From Deinococcus humi (GTDB lineage: Bacteria; Deinococcota; Deinococci; Deinococcales; Deinococcaceae): a DNA stretch of 64,000 nt. A model generated the notes under the pieces. That model did not search any database and was not told the origin of the DNA. It saw only the letters and a list, made by a program, of their open reading frames with translations. The position numbers and the translations under genes were made by a program. This document shows positions 34,950 to 44,359 of the stretch, piece by piece. Numbering within the stretch: position 1 is the stretch's first letter; each line of letters begins with the position of its first letter. The stretch is from contig NZ_JACHFL010000013.1 of assembly GCF_014201875.1 (NCBI RefSeq), forward strand, positions 84,517-148,516, in the 5' to 3' direction.

Positions 34950-35950
34950 CGGCCCCGCTTCTCAGCGTGCGTGATCTGAACGTCCGCATTCCCACGCCCG
35001 GAGGGGTCTTGCATGCCGTCCGGGGAGTCAATTTCGACCTGTTGCCCGGCGAGGTGCTGGGCCTGGTGGGGGAGTCGGGCAGCGGCAAGAGCGTGACCCT
35101 GCGCTCGCTGATCCGCCTGCACCGCCCGCCGATTGCAATGACGGGAACGGTGGAGTACGGCGGCCAGAATCTCCTGACGGCTTCAGAAGCCAGGCTGCGG
35201 GACGTGCGCGGGTCTCAGATCAGCATGATCTTTCAGGAACCGATGTCGGCGCTGAACCCGGTGCTGACGGTGGGCGAGCAGATCGGGGAGAACTTGCGGG
35301 AACATCGGGGACTGCGGGGCCGCGCGGCGCAGGAGCGGGCCGCCGAGCTGCTGGACCTGACCGGTATTCCCAGCCCCCGGGCCCGCCTCGCCGACTATCC
35401 GCATCAGTTCTCCGGCGGGATGCGCCAGCGGGCCATGATCGCCATCGCGCTGGCCTCCGAGCCGCAACTGCTGCTGGCCGACGAGCCGACGACAGCGCTG
35501 GACGTGACCATCCAGGATCAGATTCTGCGCTTGTTGCTGCGGCTGCGCGAGGAACTGCACATGAGCGTCATTCTGGTCACACACGATCTGGGCGTGGTGG
35601 CCCAAACCTGTGACCGTGTGGCCGTGATGTACGGTGGCCGCCTGGTGGAGACGGCGGGGGTGCGTGACCTGTTCCACGCGCCCAAACACGCCTACACGCT
35701 GGGGCTGCTGCGGAGCCTGCCCGGGGCCGGAGAACATCGCCGTCCCTTGCAGCCGATTCCCGGTGGTCCACCCGATTTGCGGTCCTTGCCGCCGGGCTGC
35801 CCCTTCGCGCCGCGCTGCGAATACGTGACCGACGCCTGCCGTGGCCATGAGCCACCGCTGCTGGAGGTCGCCCCGGGCCGCTTCAGCGCCTGCATTCATT
35901 ACGACAAGTTGCCGGCGCTGAAGGCCAGCCTTGAGGAGGTGGGCGTATGA
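34946..35950 (+). CDS. dppD: Dipeptide ABC transporter ATPase DppD
   Basis: The 334-aa protein has Walker [10 protein letters not shown]-loop F-Q-E-P, signature F-S-G-G-M-R-Q-R, Walker B L-L-L-A-D-E-P and the switch His in V-T-H-D. The C-terminal oligopeptide domain has four Cys spaced C-x5-C-x6-C-x17-C, a pattern associated with a [4Fe-4S] cluster in related OppD proteins. It powers the DppBC channel together with DppF. It overlaps both neighbours by 4 bases. Confidence 0.94.
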   Translation: MTAPLLSVRDLNVRIPTPGGVLHAVRGVNFDLLPGEVLGLVGESGSGKSVTLRSLIRLHRPPIAMTGTVEYGGQNLLTASEARLRDVRGSQISMIFQEPMSALNPVLTVGEQIGENLREHRGLRGRAAQERAAELLDLTGIPSPRARLADYPHQFSGGMRQRAMIAIALASEPQLLLADEPTTALDVTIQDQILRLLLRLREELHMSVILVTHDLGVVAQTCDRVAVMYGGRLVETAGVRDLFHAPKHAYTLGLLRSLPGAGEHRRPLQPIPGGPPDLRSLPPGCPFAPRCEYVTDACRGHEPPLLEVAPGRFSACIHYDKLPALKASLEEVGV

Positions 35951-36990
35951 CCGTTCCGCTTTCCGGGGCCACTCCGCCCCTGATGGAGATTCATGGGCTC
36001 ACCAAGACGTTCCCGGTGGGCCAGAGCTTGCTGGCGCGTTTACGTGGGCAACCACGGCGCGCCGTGCAGGCCCTGACCGACGTGGAACTGACCGTGCGGC
36101 GCGGCGAGACGCTGGGCATCGTGGGCGAGAGCGGCTGCGGCAAATCCACGCTGGCGCGGACGCTGGTGCGGCTGTACGACGCGGACAGAGGCAGCGTTCG
36201 GTACGGCGATCTGGACGTGCTGACGCTGCGCGGCGCGGACCTGCGGCAGTACAACCGCCAAGTGCAGATGATCTTTCAGGATCCGTATTCCAGCCTCAAC
36301 CCGCGTATGACTGTGGAGGCCATGCTGCGCGAGGCGCTGAGTGTGCACAGGATGCGCCCACCCGCGGAGCAACCCGCCCGCGTGCGCGAACTGCTGCGGC
36401 TGGTGGGCCTGCCGCCCGAAGCTGCGGGCCGCCTGCCGCATGAGTTTTCCGGTGGTCAGCGCCAGCGCATCGGGATCGCGCGGGCACTGGCTCTGGAACC
36501 CCAGTGCTTGATTGCCGACGAGCTGGTGTCCGCGCTGGACGTTTCGGTCCAGGCACAGGTGGTCAACCTGCTGCTGGAGTTGCAGGAGCGCCTGGACCTG
36601 ACCGTACTGTTCGTGGCGCATGATCTACGACTGGTGCGCCACATCTCCCACCGGGTGGCGGTGATGTATCTGGGCCGGGTGGTGGAGGTTTCCGACACGG
36701 GCGCGATTTTCACCTCGCCGCGTCATCCCTACACGCAGGCCCTGCTGGCTGCCGCGCCCACCCTTGATCCCACCCAGCGCACGGCGGCCCCGGCCATCAC
36801 CGGCGAATTGCCCAGCCCGCTGAATGTGCCGAGCGGCTGCGCCTTCCGGACCCGCTGCCCGCACGCCTTTGACCGCTGTGCCACCGAGCGCCCCGCGCTG
36901 CTGAAGCTGGCCGATGGCCCGGAGGTGGCCTGCCATCTGTACGATTCCGGCGCCTCTCCCAGCACCGTCCCGCTTAAGGTGGCGACATGA
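35947..36990 (+). CDS. dppF: Dipeptide ABC transporter ATPase DppF
   Basis: The 347-aa protein has Walker A G-E-S-G-C-G-K-S, signature F-S-G-G-Q-R-Q-R and Walker B L-I-A-D-E-L-V-S-A-L-D, where the usual Pro after the catalytic Glu is Leu. The Glu and D-loop are intact, so it is probably active. Four C-terminal Cys have the same C-x5-C-x6-C-x17-C spacing as DppD. It forms the ATPase heterodimer with DppD and may also serve the second transporter at 45060-48450, which has no ATPase genes. Confidence 0.93.
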   Translation: MTVPLSGATPPLMEIHGLTKTFPVGQSLLARLRGQPRRAVQALTDVELTVRRGETLGIVGESGCGKSTLARTLVRLYDADRGSVRYGDLDVLTLRGADLRQYNRQVQMIFQDPYSSLNPRMTVEAMLREALSVHRMRPPAEQPARVRELLRLVGLPPEAAGRLPHEFSGGQRQRIGIARALALEPQCLIADELVSALDVSVQAQVVNLLLELQERLDLTVLFVAHDLRLVRHISHRVAVMYLGRVVEVSDTGAIFTSPRHPYTQALLAAAPTLDPTQRTAAPAITGELPSPLNVPSGCAFRTRCPHAFDRCATERPALLKLADGPEVACHLYDSGASPSTVPLKVAT

Positions 36991-38009
36991 ATCTGGGAGC
37001 GACTTCGGCAATACTGGACACCGAATCTTTCGGCTGGCCGCTGGGCATCGACCGCAGTCTGGGCGTTCCGGTGGGGGCGCAGCTGCGTGGGCAACTGGAA
37101 TACGGCATCGCCTGCGGCGATATTCCCCGCGGCGCGCGGCTGCCCAGCGTGCGCGAGCTGTCGCAGGAACTGGGCGTGGCCCACATGACGGTGGCGGGCG
37201 TGTACAAGGAGCTGCTGGGGCTGGGGCTGATCGTCACGGCGCGTGGACGCGGCACCTTCGTGGCGGACGTTCCGCAGCCGCCGCCCGGTCCCGATCCGGC
37301 ACGGTTGACCCGGCTGCTCGCGGACACCCTGGCGCAAGCCGAGGGCGAGGGATATAGCCTGCGCCAAATCGGCGAGGCCATGAACGCCCTGATCGCGCGT
37401 GGGGCACGGCCCACGCACACCGGTGTCAACGTGCTGCTGGTGGGCCTGTTTGCCGACGCCACCCGCGGGTACGCGGCGGATGTGCAGGCGATCCTGCCTG
37501 CCGGCGACCGGGTGCAGGCGGTCACGCTGGACGATCTGCGCTCCAGGCACGCACTGGAGAGCGCCCAGAACGCCGATGTGGTGCTCTCGCTGGCCCACCG
37601 ACTGAATGAAACGCGTGCGCTGCTGCCAGGGCGGGAAGTCATTCCGGTGGGCTTCATTCCCTCGCAGCGGACCCGTGCGGCGCTGGCGGCCCTTGATCCC
37701 ATGATCCGGCTGGCGATTGTGGCGACGTTCGAGGAGTTCCTGCCCACTTTCCTGAGCGGTGTCAGACGTTTCGCGCCGCATGTGTCCGCCGTCCAGGCCA
37801 CCCACCTGCACGCCAACAATCTGCAGGGTGTGCTGGACGCCTGCGACGTGGCGATCTACGCCACCGGCTCCGAGACGGTCCGGACCCTGATGCCCCACAA
37901 ACCTGCTCTCGAATACCGACACATCGTCGATCCGCGCGACATTGAGGGACTGGTGCTGCCTGCCGTCGAGGCCCAGAGAGCACCTCACCACACCAAGGAG
38001 CCGTTATGA
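36987..38009 (+). CDS. GntR-family regulator with C-terminal ligand domain
   Basis: The 340-aa protein has an N-terminal winged helix (about 25-95, L-P-S-V-R-E-L-S-Q-E-L-G-V, then G-R-G-T-F-V). A C-terminal alpha-beta region (about 135-325) looks like a ligand-binding domain rather than the FCD or UTRA type. It probably senses a transported or catabolic compound and controls the cluster. It sits inside the operon between the ATPase and hydrolase genes with ATGA overlaps at both ends, so it is made with its targets. Confidence 0.85.
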   Translation: MNLGATSAILDTESFGWPLGIDRSLGVPVGAQLRGQLEYGIACGDIPRGARLPSVRELSQELGVAHMTVAGVYKELLGLGLIVTARGRGTFVADVPQPPPGPDPARLTRLLADTLAQAEGEGYSLRQIGEAMNALIARGARPTHTGVNVLLVGLFADATRGYAADVQAILPAGDRVQAVTLDDLRSRHALESAQNADVVLSLAHRLNETRALLPGREVIPVGFIPSQRTRAALAALDPMIRLAIVATFEEFLPTFLSGVRRFAPHVSAVQATHLHANNLQGVLDACDVAIYATGSETVRTLMPHKPALEYRHIVDPRDIEGLVLPAVEAQRAPHHTKEPL

Positions 38010-38716
38010 CCGCCATCGAAGAGATGAACTGGATGCAACTGGAAGATTACCTGAAGCGGGATGACCGCTGCATCCTGCCGCTGGGGAGCACCGAACAGCA
38101 CGCCCACCTGAGCCTATGCGTCGACAACATCCTGCCCTCGAAACTGGCCCAGGACGCTGTGGGCGACTCGGGCGTGCCGGTGTTTCCCGTGTTGCCCTAC
38201 GGCATCACCCCGTATTTCCGGGCGTATCCGGGCAGCATCAACCTGCGGGTGCAAACATATCTGGCCATCGTGCGCGACATTCTGGACGCCCTGCACGAGC
38301 AGGGCTTCCGGCGCATCCTGATCGTCAACGGCCACGGCGGCAATACCCCGGCGCAGGGCTTCGCCGCCGAGTGGATGGCCGATCATCCCGGCACGCAGGT
38401 CAAGTTTCACAACTGGTGGAACGCGCCGCAGGTCTGGGCCAAAGTTCAGGCCACGGACCCCAACGCCAGCCACGCTTCCTGGATGGAGAATTTCCCCTGG
38501 ACACGGCTGGATGGTGTGCAGATGCCGGACGAGGAGAAGGCGGCGATTGACCTGAACTACATGCGACTGCTGCATCCGGAAGCCCTGCGTGACTATCTAG
38601 GCGAGGGCAATTTCGGGGGACGGTTTCAGCGGCCTGATGAGGACATGCAGGCCATCTGGGACGTGGCGGTGGCGGAAACCCGCGCCCTGTTGGAGGGCGG
38701 GTGGGCTGAGTCGTGA
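38006..38716 (+). CDS. Creatininase-family amidohydrolase
   Basis: The 236-aa protein has the metal site motifs L-P-L-G-S-T-E-Q-H-A-H-L (about 25-36), V-N-G-H-G-G-N (about 109-115) and a later acidic motif. These bind two metals in creatininase and related enzymes, which open cyclic amides (creatinine) or hydrolyse formamides. The actual substrate here is unknown; a lactam or cyclic amide formed from a transported compound is possible. It overlaps the regulator upstream and the reductase downstream by 4 bases. Confidence 0.9.
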   Translation: MTAIEEMNWMQLEDYLKRDDRCILPLGSTEQHAHLSLCVDNILPSKLAQDAVGDSGVPVFPVLPYGITPYFRAYPGSINLRVQTYLAIVRDILDALHEQGFRRILIVNGHGGNTPAQGFAAEWMADHPGTQVKFHNWWNAPQVWAKVQATDPNASHASWMENFPWTRLDGVQMPDEEKAAIDLNYMRLLHPEALRDYLGEGNFGGRFQRPDEDMQAIWDVAVAETRALLEGGWAES

Positions 38717-39756
38717 GCGAGGACGGATCGCAAAAAATTCTGGTCTGGGGAGCCGGGGCCATTGGCGGCACGATCGGCGCGTATCTGCTGCGGGACGGTT
38801 TTGACGTGACCTTCGTGGATGTGGCCGCCGATCACGTCCAGGCCATAGGTGACCGTGGCCTGAGCATTACCGGGCCGTTCGGAGATTTCAGCGTGACCGC
38901 GCCTGCCTTCACCCCAGACGCGCTGCAGGGCGAGTGGGACACCATCCTGCTGTGCACCAAGGCCCAGCACACCGCGGCGGCGGCTCAGGCTCTGGCACCC
39001 CATCTGGGCGCGGACGGCGTGGTGGTGTCCATCCAGAACGGGCTCAATCCGCTGATCATCAATGAATTCATTCCTCCGGAGCGTGTGCTGGGCAGCTTCG
39101 TCAACTTCGGCGCGGATTATCTGGAGCCTGGGGTGGTGCATTACGGCGGACGCGGCGTGGTGGTGCTCGGCGAACAGGATGGACAGCTGACCGGGCGGGC
39201 CAGACAGCTTCACGGGGTCCTGCGGCACTTTGAACCCGACGCCATCCTCAGCCCCAACGTGTTCGGCTACCTGTGGAGCAAACTGGCTTACGGGGCGCTG
39301 CTATTCGCCACGGCCGTCACCAACGACAGCATCGCCGACGCGCTCGATAGGGAAGAGGACCGCGCCCTGTACACCGAACTGGGCCGCGAGGTCATGCGCG
39401 TGGCGCTGGCACACGGCGTGACGCCCGAGGCCTTCAACGGCTTTGACCCGGCGGCCTTTCTGCCGGAGGCCGGCGACGCGGCGGCGCAGCGGAGCCTGGC
39501 CGAGATGGTGGCCTTCAACCGCCGCAGCGCCAAGACCCACAGCGGCATCTGGCGCGATCTGGCCGTTCGCAAGCGCACTACGGAGGTGGACGCACAACTG
39601 GGCTGGGTGGTGCATTTCGGGCGGCTGCACGGGGTTCCCACGCCGCTCAACGCCCGGCTGATCGAGCAGATTCACGAGATTGAGGCGGGAACGCGCGAGT
39701 TGAGCCGGGACAATCTGGCCGAGCTGCGCGCCCTGCTTCTTCAGGAGCAGGCATGA
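38713..39756 (+). CDS. Ketopantoate reductase-like (ApbA/PanE) dehydrogenase
   Basis: The 347-aa protein has the NADP loop G-A-G-A-I-G-G-T-I-G (14-23), C-T-K-A near residue 77, Q-N-G-L-N-P and a later S-K-L-A-Y-G. This is the two-domain PanE architecture. PanE reduces 2-dehydropantoate in coenzyme A synthesis, but here the gene lies in a catabolic operon, so it probably reduces or oxidises another 2-oxo or hydroxy acid. The start is GTG with a GTGA overlap. Confidence 0.88.
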   Translation: MSEDGSQKILVWGAGAIGGTIGAYLLRDGFDVTFVDVAADHVQAIGDRGLSITGPFGDFSVTAPAFTPDALQGEWDTILLCTKAQHTAAAAQALAPHLGADGVVVSIQNGLNPLIINEFIPPERVLGSFVNFGADYLEPGVVHYGGRGVVVLGEQDGQLTGRARQLHGVLRHFEPDAILSPNVFGYLWSKLAYGALLFATAVTNDSIADALDREEDRALYTELGREVMRVALAHGVTPEAFNGFDPAAFLPEAGDAAAQRSLAEMVAFNRRSAKTHSGIWRDLAVRKRTTEVDAQLGWVVHFGRLHGVPTPLNARLIEQIHEIEAGTRELSRDNLAELRALLLQEQA

Positions 39757-40526
39757 CGGGCAGCGAGCGGTTCGCGGGCCAGACCGTGATCGTCACGGGT
39801 GCGGGGCACGGGTTCGGTCGCACGATTGCCCACGCCTTCGCCTGGGAGGGAGCGGACGTCTGGACCTGCGACGTGAACACCGAGGGTCTGGGCGAGACGG
39901 CCAGGCTGGTCTACCACGACGGCCTGACCATTCACACCCGCGCGGTGGACGTGGGGGACGCCGCCGCCGTGGGTGCGTTCGTGGCTGAGGTTGTGGCCGA
40001 GACGGGCCGCGTGGACGTGCTGGTCAACAACGCGGGCGGTGTGCGCGGGCAGGTGGGCCGCCCCCTAGAAGCGGTCAGCCCCGCCGATTGGCACGCCATC
40101 TTCGCCGTCAACGTGGATGGGGCCTTTTTCTTCGCTCAGGCGGTGGCCTCGCACATGAAGGAGCGCCGGTCGGGCCGCATTATCAACATCTCCAGCGGCG
40201 CGGGCCTGGGCATCAGCCTGACCGGGATTCAGGCGTATGCCAGTGCCAAGGCCGCGCAGATCGGCCTGACCCGTCAGCTCGCCCATGAGCTGGGCGCCTG
40301 GGGCATCACCGTCAACAACGTCGCGCCCGGCTTCGTCCGCAGCAATCCCACCACCGAGCGCCAGTGGGAAAGCTACGGCGAGGAGGGACAGCGCAAGCTG
40401 GTGGACGGCATTGCCCTGAAGCGGCTGGGCACACCCGAGGACATCGCCAACGCTGTTCTCTTCTTCGCCTCGGAGGGGGCCGGCTGGATCACGGGGCAGG
40501 TCTTGAGTGTGGACGGTGGCAAATGA
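39753..40526 (+). CDS. Short-chain dehydrogenase/reductase
   Basis: The 257-aa classical SDR has the cofactor motif T-G-A-G-H-G-F-G (15-22), N-N-A-G (about 93), the Ser of I-S-S-G-A, and the catalytic Y-x-x-x-K in Y-A-S-A-K. An Asp-type start at V-D-V-G-D suggests NAD(H) use, by family rule. It oxidises a secondary alcohol or reduces a ketone; the substrate is unknown. It is coupled on both sides by 4-base overlaps. Confidence 0.9.
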   Translation: MTGSERFAGQTVIVTGAGHGFGRTIAHAFAWEGADVWTCDVNTEGLGETARLVYHDGLTIHTRAVDVGDAAAVGAFVAEVVAETGRVDVLVNNAGGVRGQVGRPLEAVSPADWHAIFAVNVDGAFFFAQAVASHMKERRSGRIINISSGAGLGISLTGIQAYASAKAAQIGLTRQLAHELGAWGITVNNVAPGFVRSNPTTERQWESYGEEGQRKLVDGIALKRLGTPEDIANAVLFFASEGAGWITGQVLSVDGGK

Positions 40527-41929
40527 GCGGCCTGTCTGAGGTTCTGGCGCGGCTGGATCAGTGCGCTGCGACTTCGCTCTCCGAACTGATCGAGTTCGCC
40601 TCCATCCCCAGCGTCAGCGCGCAGCCCGCCCACCAGGCGGACATGGAGCGGGCGGCGGGGTGGCTCATGGAACGGTTCAAGCGCGCGGGCCTCCAGACTG
40701 TGGAACGGTGGCCCACCGCCGGACACGCCGCCGTCTACGCCGAATATCTGGGCGCGGGCGAGGATGCGCCCACCCTGCTCGTTTACGGCCATTACGACGT
40801 TCAGCCGCCCGATCCACTGGAGAAGTGGCACACGCCGCCCTTCACGCCCACGGTCAGGGGTGAGCGCATCTACGGACGCGGCGTCAGCGACGACAAGGGG
40901 CCACTGCTGCTGACCGTGCAGGTGCTGGACGCCTATCTGTCCACGCTGGGGCGGCTGCCGCTCAACCTTAAATTCCTGTTCGAGGGCGAGGAGGAAATGG
41001 GCAGCGCCCACCTGAACGAACTCGTCGCGCAGAATGCCGGGCGCCTGGGGGCCGATTTCGTCCTGAGCGCCGACGGCGGCATGTGGAGCGCTTCGGTTCC
41101 CTCGCTGACGGTCAGCGCCCGAGGGCTCGCGGCGCTGGAGCTGACCCTGCGCGGGGCGAGCAAGGACCTGCACTCCGGGCGGCATGGCGGCAGCGTCCAT
41201 AACCCCCTGCACGCGCTGGCCAGCCTGATCGCCGGACTCCATAACGAGTCAGGCCGCGTGACCGTACCGGGGTTCTATGACGGTGTCGCCGATCTGACCC
41301 CTCAGCAACGTGAGGGCATCCGGCAACTGCCCTTCAGTGACGAGGCGTATCTGAACCAGACCGGAGCGCCCGCCGTGTACGGCGAGGTGGGCTATTCGAC
41401 GTTGGAGCGCCAGTGGCACCGGCCCACGCTGGAGGTCAACGGCCTGTGGGGCGGCTACACCGGCGAGGGCAGCAAGACCGTGCTGCCTGCCGAGGCCCAC
41501 GCCAAGATCACCTGCCGGCTGGTGCCGGGACAGGAGCCGGAGCGCATCGCACAACTGCTCCGGACGCATCTGGAACGCAGGCTGCCGCCCGGCATAACCC
41601 TCCAGATTCACTCCAGTGATCACGGCGCCCGCGCCTACCGCCTGCCCGACGATCACCCCGGCGCGGCGGTGGCGCGGGAGGTCCTGGCGGAGCTGTACGG
41701 CAAACCTCCGCTGGACGTGGGCATGGGCGGCAGTATTCCCGTGCTGGAAACCTTCCAGAGCGTGTTGGGGCTGGACACCGTGTTCTTCAGCTTCGCGGTG
41801 GGCGACGAGGACATCCACGCCCCCAACGAATTCTTCCGCGTGCCACGGCTGTACGAGGGCCAGAAGGCCTGGGCGCAGTTCTGGTGGAAGCTGGGCCAGC
41901 AGAAACTGGCCGAGAGGAGACCGTCATGA
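40523..41929 (+). CDS. M20-family dipeptidase
   Basis: The 468-aa protein has the metal motifs Y-G-H-Y-D-V-Q (about 88-94), G-R-G-V-S-D-D-K-G (about 119-127), F-E-G-E-E-E-M-G-S (about 155-163) and S-A-D-G-G. These form the two-zinc site of M20 dipeptidases/carnosinase-like enzymes, with a lid domain in the middle. It cleaves dipeptides or related amides in the cytoplasm. This fits a role in processing peptides taken up by the dpp transporter. Confidence 0.93.
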   Translation: MSGLSEVLARLDQCAATSLSELIEFASIPSVSAQPAHQADMERAAGWLMERFKRAGLQTVERWPTAGHAAVYAEYLGAGEDAPTLLVYGHYDVQPPDPLEKWHTPPFTPTVRGERIYGRGVSDDKGPLLLTVQVLDAYLSTLGRLPLNLKFLFEGEEEMGSAHLNELVAQNAGRLGADFVLSADGGMWSASVPSLTVSARGLAALELTLRGASKDLHSGRHGGSVHNPLHALASLIAGLHNESGRVTVPGFYDGVADLTPQQREGIRQLPFSDEAYLNQTGAPAVYGEVGYSTLERQWHRPTLEVNGLWGGYTGEGSKTVLPAEAHAKITCRLVPGQEPERIAQLLRTHLERRLPPGITLQIHSSDHGARAYRLPDDHPGAAVAREVLAELYGKPPLDVGMGGSIPVLETFQSVLGLDTVFFSFAVGDEDIHAPNEFFRVPRLYEGQKAWAQFWWKLGQQKLAERRPS

Positions 41930-43446
41930 ACGACTTTCAGCGCCGCTCAGCGGAAATCAATGACCTTCTATGTGTCCTGAACATCCTCAACTGGGATGCC
42001 CGCACGCAGATGCCCGCAGGCGGCAGCGCGGCCCGTGCCCAGCAACTCGCGACAATCAGCGCGCTGACGCAGGAAAAATTGCTCGATCCAGCTTACGAGG
42101 CGTCGGCACGGGAGGTCGGCGGGAGTGACGTGGAGGAGCGCGCCGCCCAGCAGGCCTTGGCTGCCATCGCGGCCTTGAAGCGCATTCCCACCCAGCTGAC
42201 CCGCGAACTCGCCTTGCTGAAGTCCGAGGCCCAGGAGGTCTGGGCACGCGCCAGGGCCGCGAGCGACTTCGGGATGTTCGCCCCCCTCCTGACGCGCATG
42301 GTGGACCTGAACCGGCAACTGGCAGAGGCGCTGGGTTACGACGGTCACCCCTACGACGCGCTGCTCAACCTGTACGAGCCGGGCCTGACGGTGGAGACGC
42401 TGTTGCCCCTGTTTGACCGCCTGCGTGCCCATCACGTTCCCCTGCTGCGGGCCATTCAGGAGCAACCCCAACCGCGCAGCGATTTCCTGAACCGCTCGTA
42501 CGGGGCGGCAGAGCAGAAGCGCCTGTCGCTGGCGCTGGCCCAGAAGTTCGGGTACGACACCGCGCGCGGGCGGCTGGACGAGTCGGCGCACCCCTTCGAG
42601 ATCAGCTTCACGCGCCAGGACGTGCGGATCACCACCCGCATTCAGGAGAATTTCCTGTCGGGCGCGCTGTTCGGCACCCTGCACGAGACGGGGCATGCCA
42701 TGTACGAGCAGGGCGTCCGCCCGGAACTGAGCCGCACGGTGCTGACCAGCGATCTGCTGGGGCTGTACGCGGTGGGCGGAGCCAGCTACGGCACGCACGA
42801 GAGCCAGTCGCGGCTGTGGGAGAACCGCATCGGGCGTTCGCGCGCGTACTGGGAGCTGCATTTCCCGCAGCTTCAGGCGACCTTTCCCGAAGCGCTCGGG
42901 GATGTGGACACCGCGGCCTTCTACCGCGCCGTCAACACAGTGCGTCCCAGCCTGATCCGGGTGGAGGCCGACGAGCTGACCTACGACCTGCACATCATGT
43001 TGCGCGTCGAACTGGAACGCGCGCTGATCGGCGGTGAGCTGGCGGTGGAGGACCTCCCCGCCGCCTGGAATGCCCGCGTTAAGGCGGACCTGGGTCTGGA
43101 GGTGCCCGACGACGCGCGTGGCGTGTTGCAGGACATCCACTGGTCGGCGGGCATGTTCGGCTCGTTCCCCACTTACACCATCGGCAACGTGATGGCCTCG
43201 CAGTTCTACGCGGCGGCGCTTGAGCAGCGGCCCCAGCTGGAGGAGGCCCTTGCACGCGGTGAGTACGCCCCCCTGCTGGGCTGGCTCACCGACAATATCT
43301 ATCAGCATGGCCGCACGTACACCCCCCACGAGTTGTTGACGCGCGTGACCGGGCGCGGTCTCGATCCGCAGCCGTATCTGGACTACCTGGACGGCAAATA
43401 CGGCGAACTCTACAGCCTGGACACCCAAGAGGAGCAGACACGATGA
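41926..43446 (+). CDS. M32 carboxypeptidase (Taq type)
   Basis: The 506-aa protein has H-E-T-G-H (about 252-256) as zinc site and G-T-H-E-S-Q-S about 30 residues later with the third ligand. Both are diagnostic of the thermostable carboxypeptidase Taq/M32 family. It removes C-terminal residues (except Pro) from peptides. ATG 41926 overlaps the M20 stop. Next to the dipeptidase and the peptide transporter, it completes a peptide-degrading set. Confidence 0.94.
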   Translation: MNDFQRRSAEINDLLCVLNILNWDARTQMPAGGSAARAQQLATISALTQEKLLDPAYEASAREVGGSDVEERAAQQALAAIAALKRIPTQLTRELALLKSEAQEVWARARAASDFGMFAPLLTRMVDLNRQLAEALGYDGHPYDALLNLYEPGLTVETLLPLFDRLRAHHVPLLRAIQEQPQPRSDFLNRSYGAAEQKRLSLALAQKFGYDTARGRLDESAHPFEISFTRQDVRITTRIQENFLSGALFGTLHETGHAMYEQGVRPELSRTVLTSDLLGLYAVGGASYGTHESQSRLWENRIGRSRAYWELHFPQLQATFPEALGDVDTAAFYRAVNTVRPSLIRVEADELTYDLHIMLRVELERALIGGELAVEDLPAAWNARVKADLGLEVPDDARGVLQDIHWSAGMFGSFPTYTIGNVMASQFYAAALEQRPQLEEALARGEYAPLLGWLTDNIYQHGRTYTPHELLTRVTGRGLDPQPYLDYLDGKYGELYSLDTQEEQTR

Positions 43447-44198
43447 CCCAGCAAAACAGCAAACTCGCAGGCAAGGTGGCCCTCGTGACCGGGGCGAGCA
43501 GCGGTATTGGGGAGGCGACGGCGCTGGCCCTCGCCGAACATGGTGCGGCGGTGGCGCTGGTCGCCCGGCGCAAGGAGCGCCTGGACGAGCTGGCGGGCCG
43601 GATCGAGGGGATGGGCGGCAAGGTGGCCGTGATCGTCTCCGATCTGGCGCAGGCCGGGCAGGGGGCAGCAGTGGTTCAGCAGACGCTTGAGGCTCTGGGC
43701 CGCCTGGACATCGTGGTGAACAACGCGGGGGTGATGCTGCTCGGCCCGGTCGCAGGCGGCGATCCCAGCGATCTGCAGCGCATGATGGACCTGAACGTTA
43801 CAGCCCTGATGCACCTCTCGCAGGCTGCGCTGGAGACCATGAAGCCGCAGAGGAGCGGACATATCGTCAACATCTCCTCGGTGTCGGGACGCGGGGCCAG
43901 TCCGCTGAGCGCGGGCTACAGCGCCAGCAAGTGGGCCGTGGGCGGCTTCAGCGAGGGCCTGCGCCAGGAGGCCAAACAGGACCGGATTCGCGTGACCGTG
44001 ATCGAACCCGGCGTCGTCGCCACCGAGCTGACCGATCACATCACCCACACCCAGACCAAGGACGCCTACGAGGGCCGGATCAAGGACATGGAGGCCCTCC
44101 AGTCCGAGGACATCGCCGCCGCCGTGGTCTACGCCGTGACCCAGCCGGAACGCGTCAACGTGAACGAACTGCTGATCCGTCCGCTCGATCAGGGTTGA
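43443..44198 (+). CDS. Short-chain dehydrogenase/reductase
   Basis: The 251-aa protein has T-G-A-S-S-G-I-G-E (16-24), N-N-A-G-V (about 96), S-S-V-S-G, and Y-S-A-S-K. The basic residues R-R-K-E-R after the second strand suggest NADP(H) preference. The substrate is unknown. It is the last gene of the coupled run and is followed by an incomplete terminator hairpin. Confidence 0.9.
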   Translation: MTQQNSKLAGKVALVTGASSGIGEATALALAEHGAAVALVARRKERLDELAGRIEGMGGKVAVIVSDLAQAGQGAAVVQQTLEALGRLDIVVNNAGVMLLGPVAGGDPSDLQRMMDLNVTALMHLSQAALETMKPQRSGHIVNISSVSGRGASPLSAGYSASKWAVGGFSEGLRQEAKQDRIRVTVIEPGVVATELTDHITHTQTKDAYEGRIKDMEALQSEDIAAAVVYAVTQPERVNVNELLIRPLDQG

Positions 44199-44212
44199 CG
44201 GGCTGATCGCTG

Positions 44213-44241
44213 CTGTCGGGCAGGTCTTCCTGCCCACAGTT
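44213..44241 (+). terminator. Hairpin after the second SDR gene
   Basis: GGGCAGG (44218-44224) pairs with CCTGCCC (44229-44235) around TCTT, extended by CTGT/ACAG with one bulged C. The T-tract is weak, so termination may be partial. Confidence 0.5.
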
Positions 44242-44316
44242 GGGCGCGACTCTGCGTGCATCTAGACAAAGGGAAGCGGCGCTGGCCTGAGGCCGTAAGC
44301 TGGATCCATCCCAAAT

Positions 44317-44334
44317 TGGTCCAACCACTGGACC
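44317..44334 (+). promoter_or_regulatory. FadR-type operator upstream of the regulator gene
   Basis: TGGTCCAACCA (44317-44327) fits the FadR-subfamily consensus TNGTNNNACNA. It is part of a longer inverted repeat GGTCCA-N5-TGGACC (44318-44334). It lies 26 bases before the regulator start codon, in the position for autoregulation. Confidence 0.6.
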
Positions 44335-44359
44335 TTCAAGTCAAACGCAAGGAGGCGAG

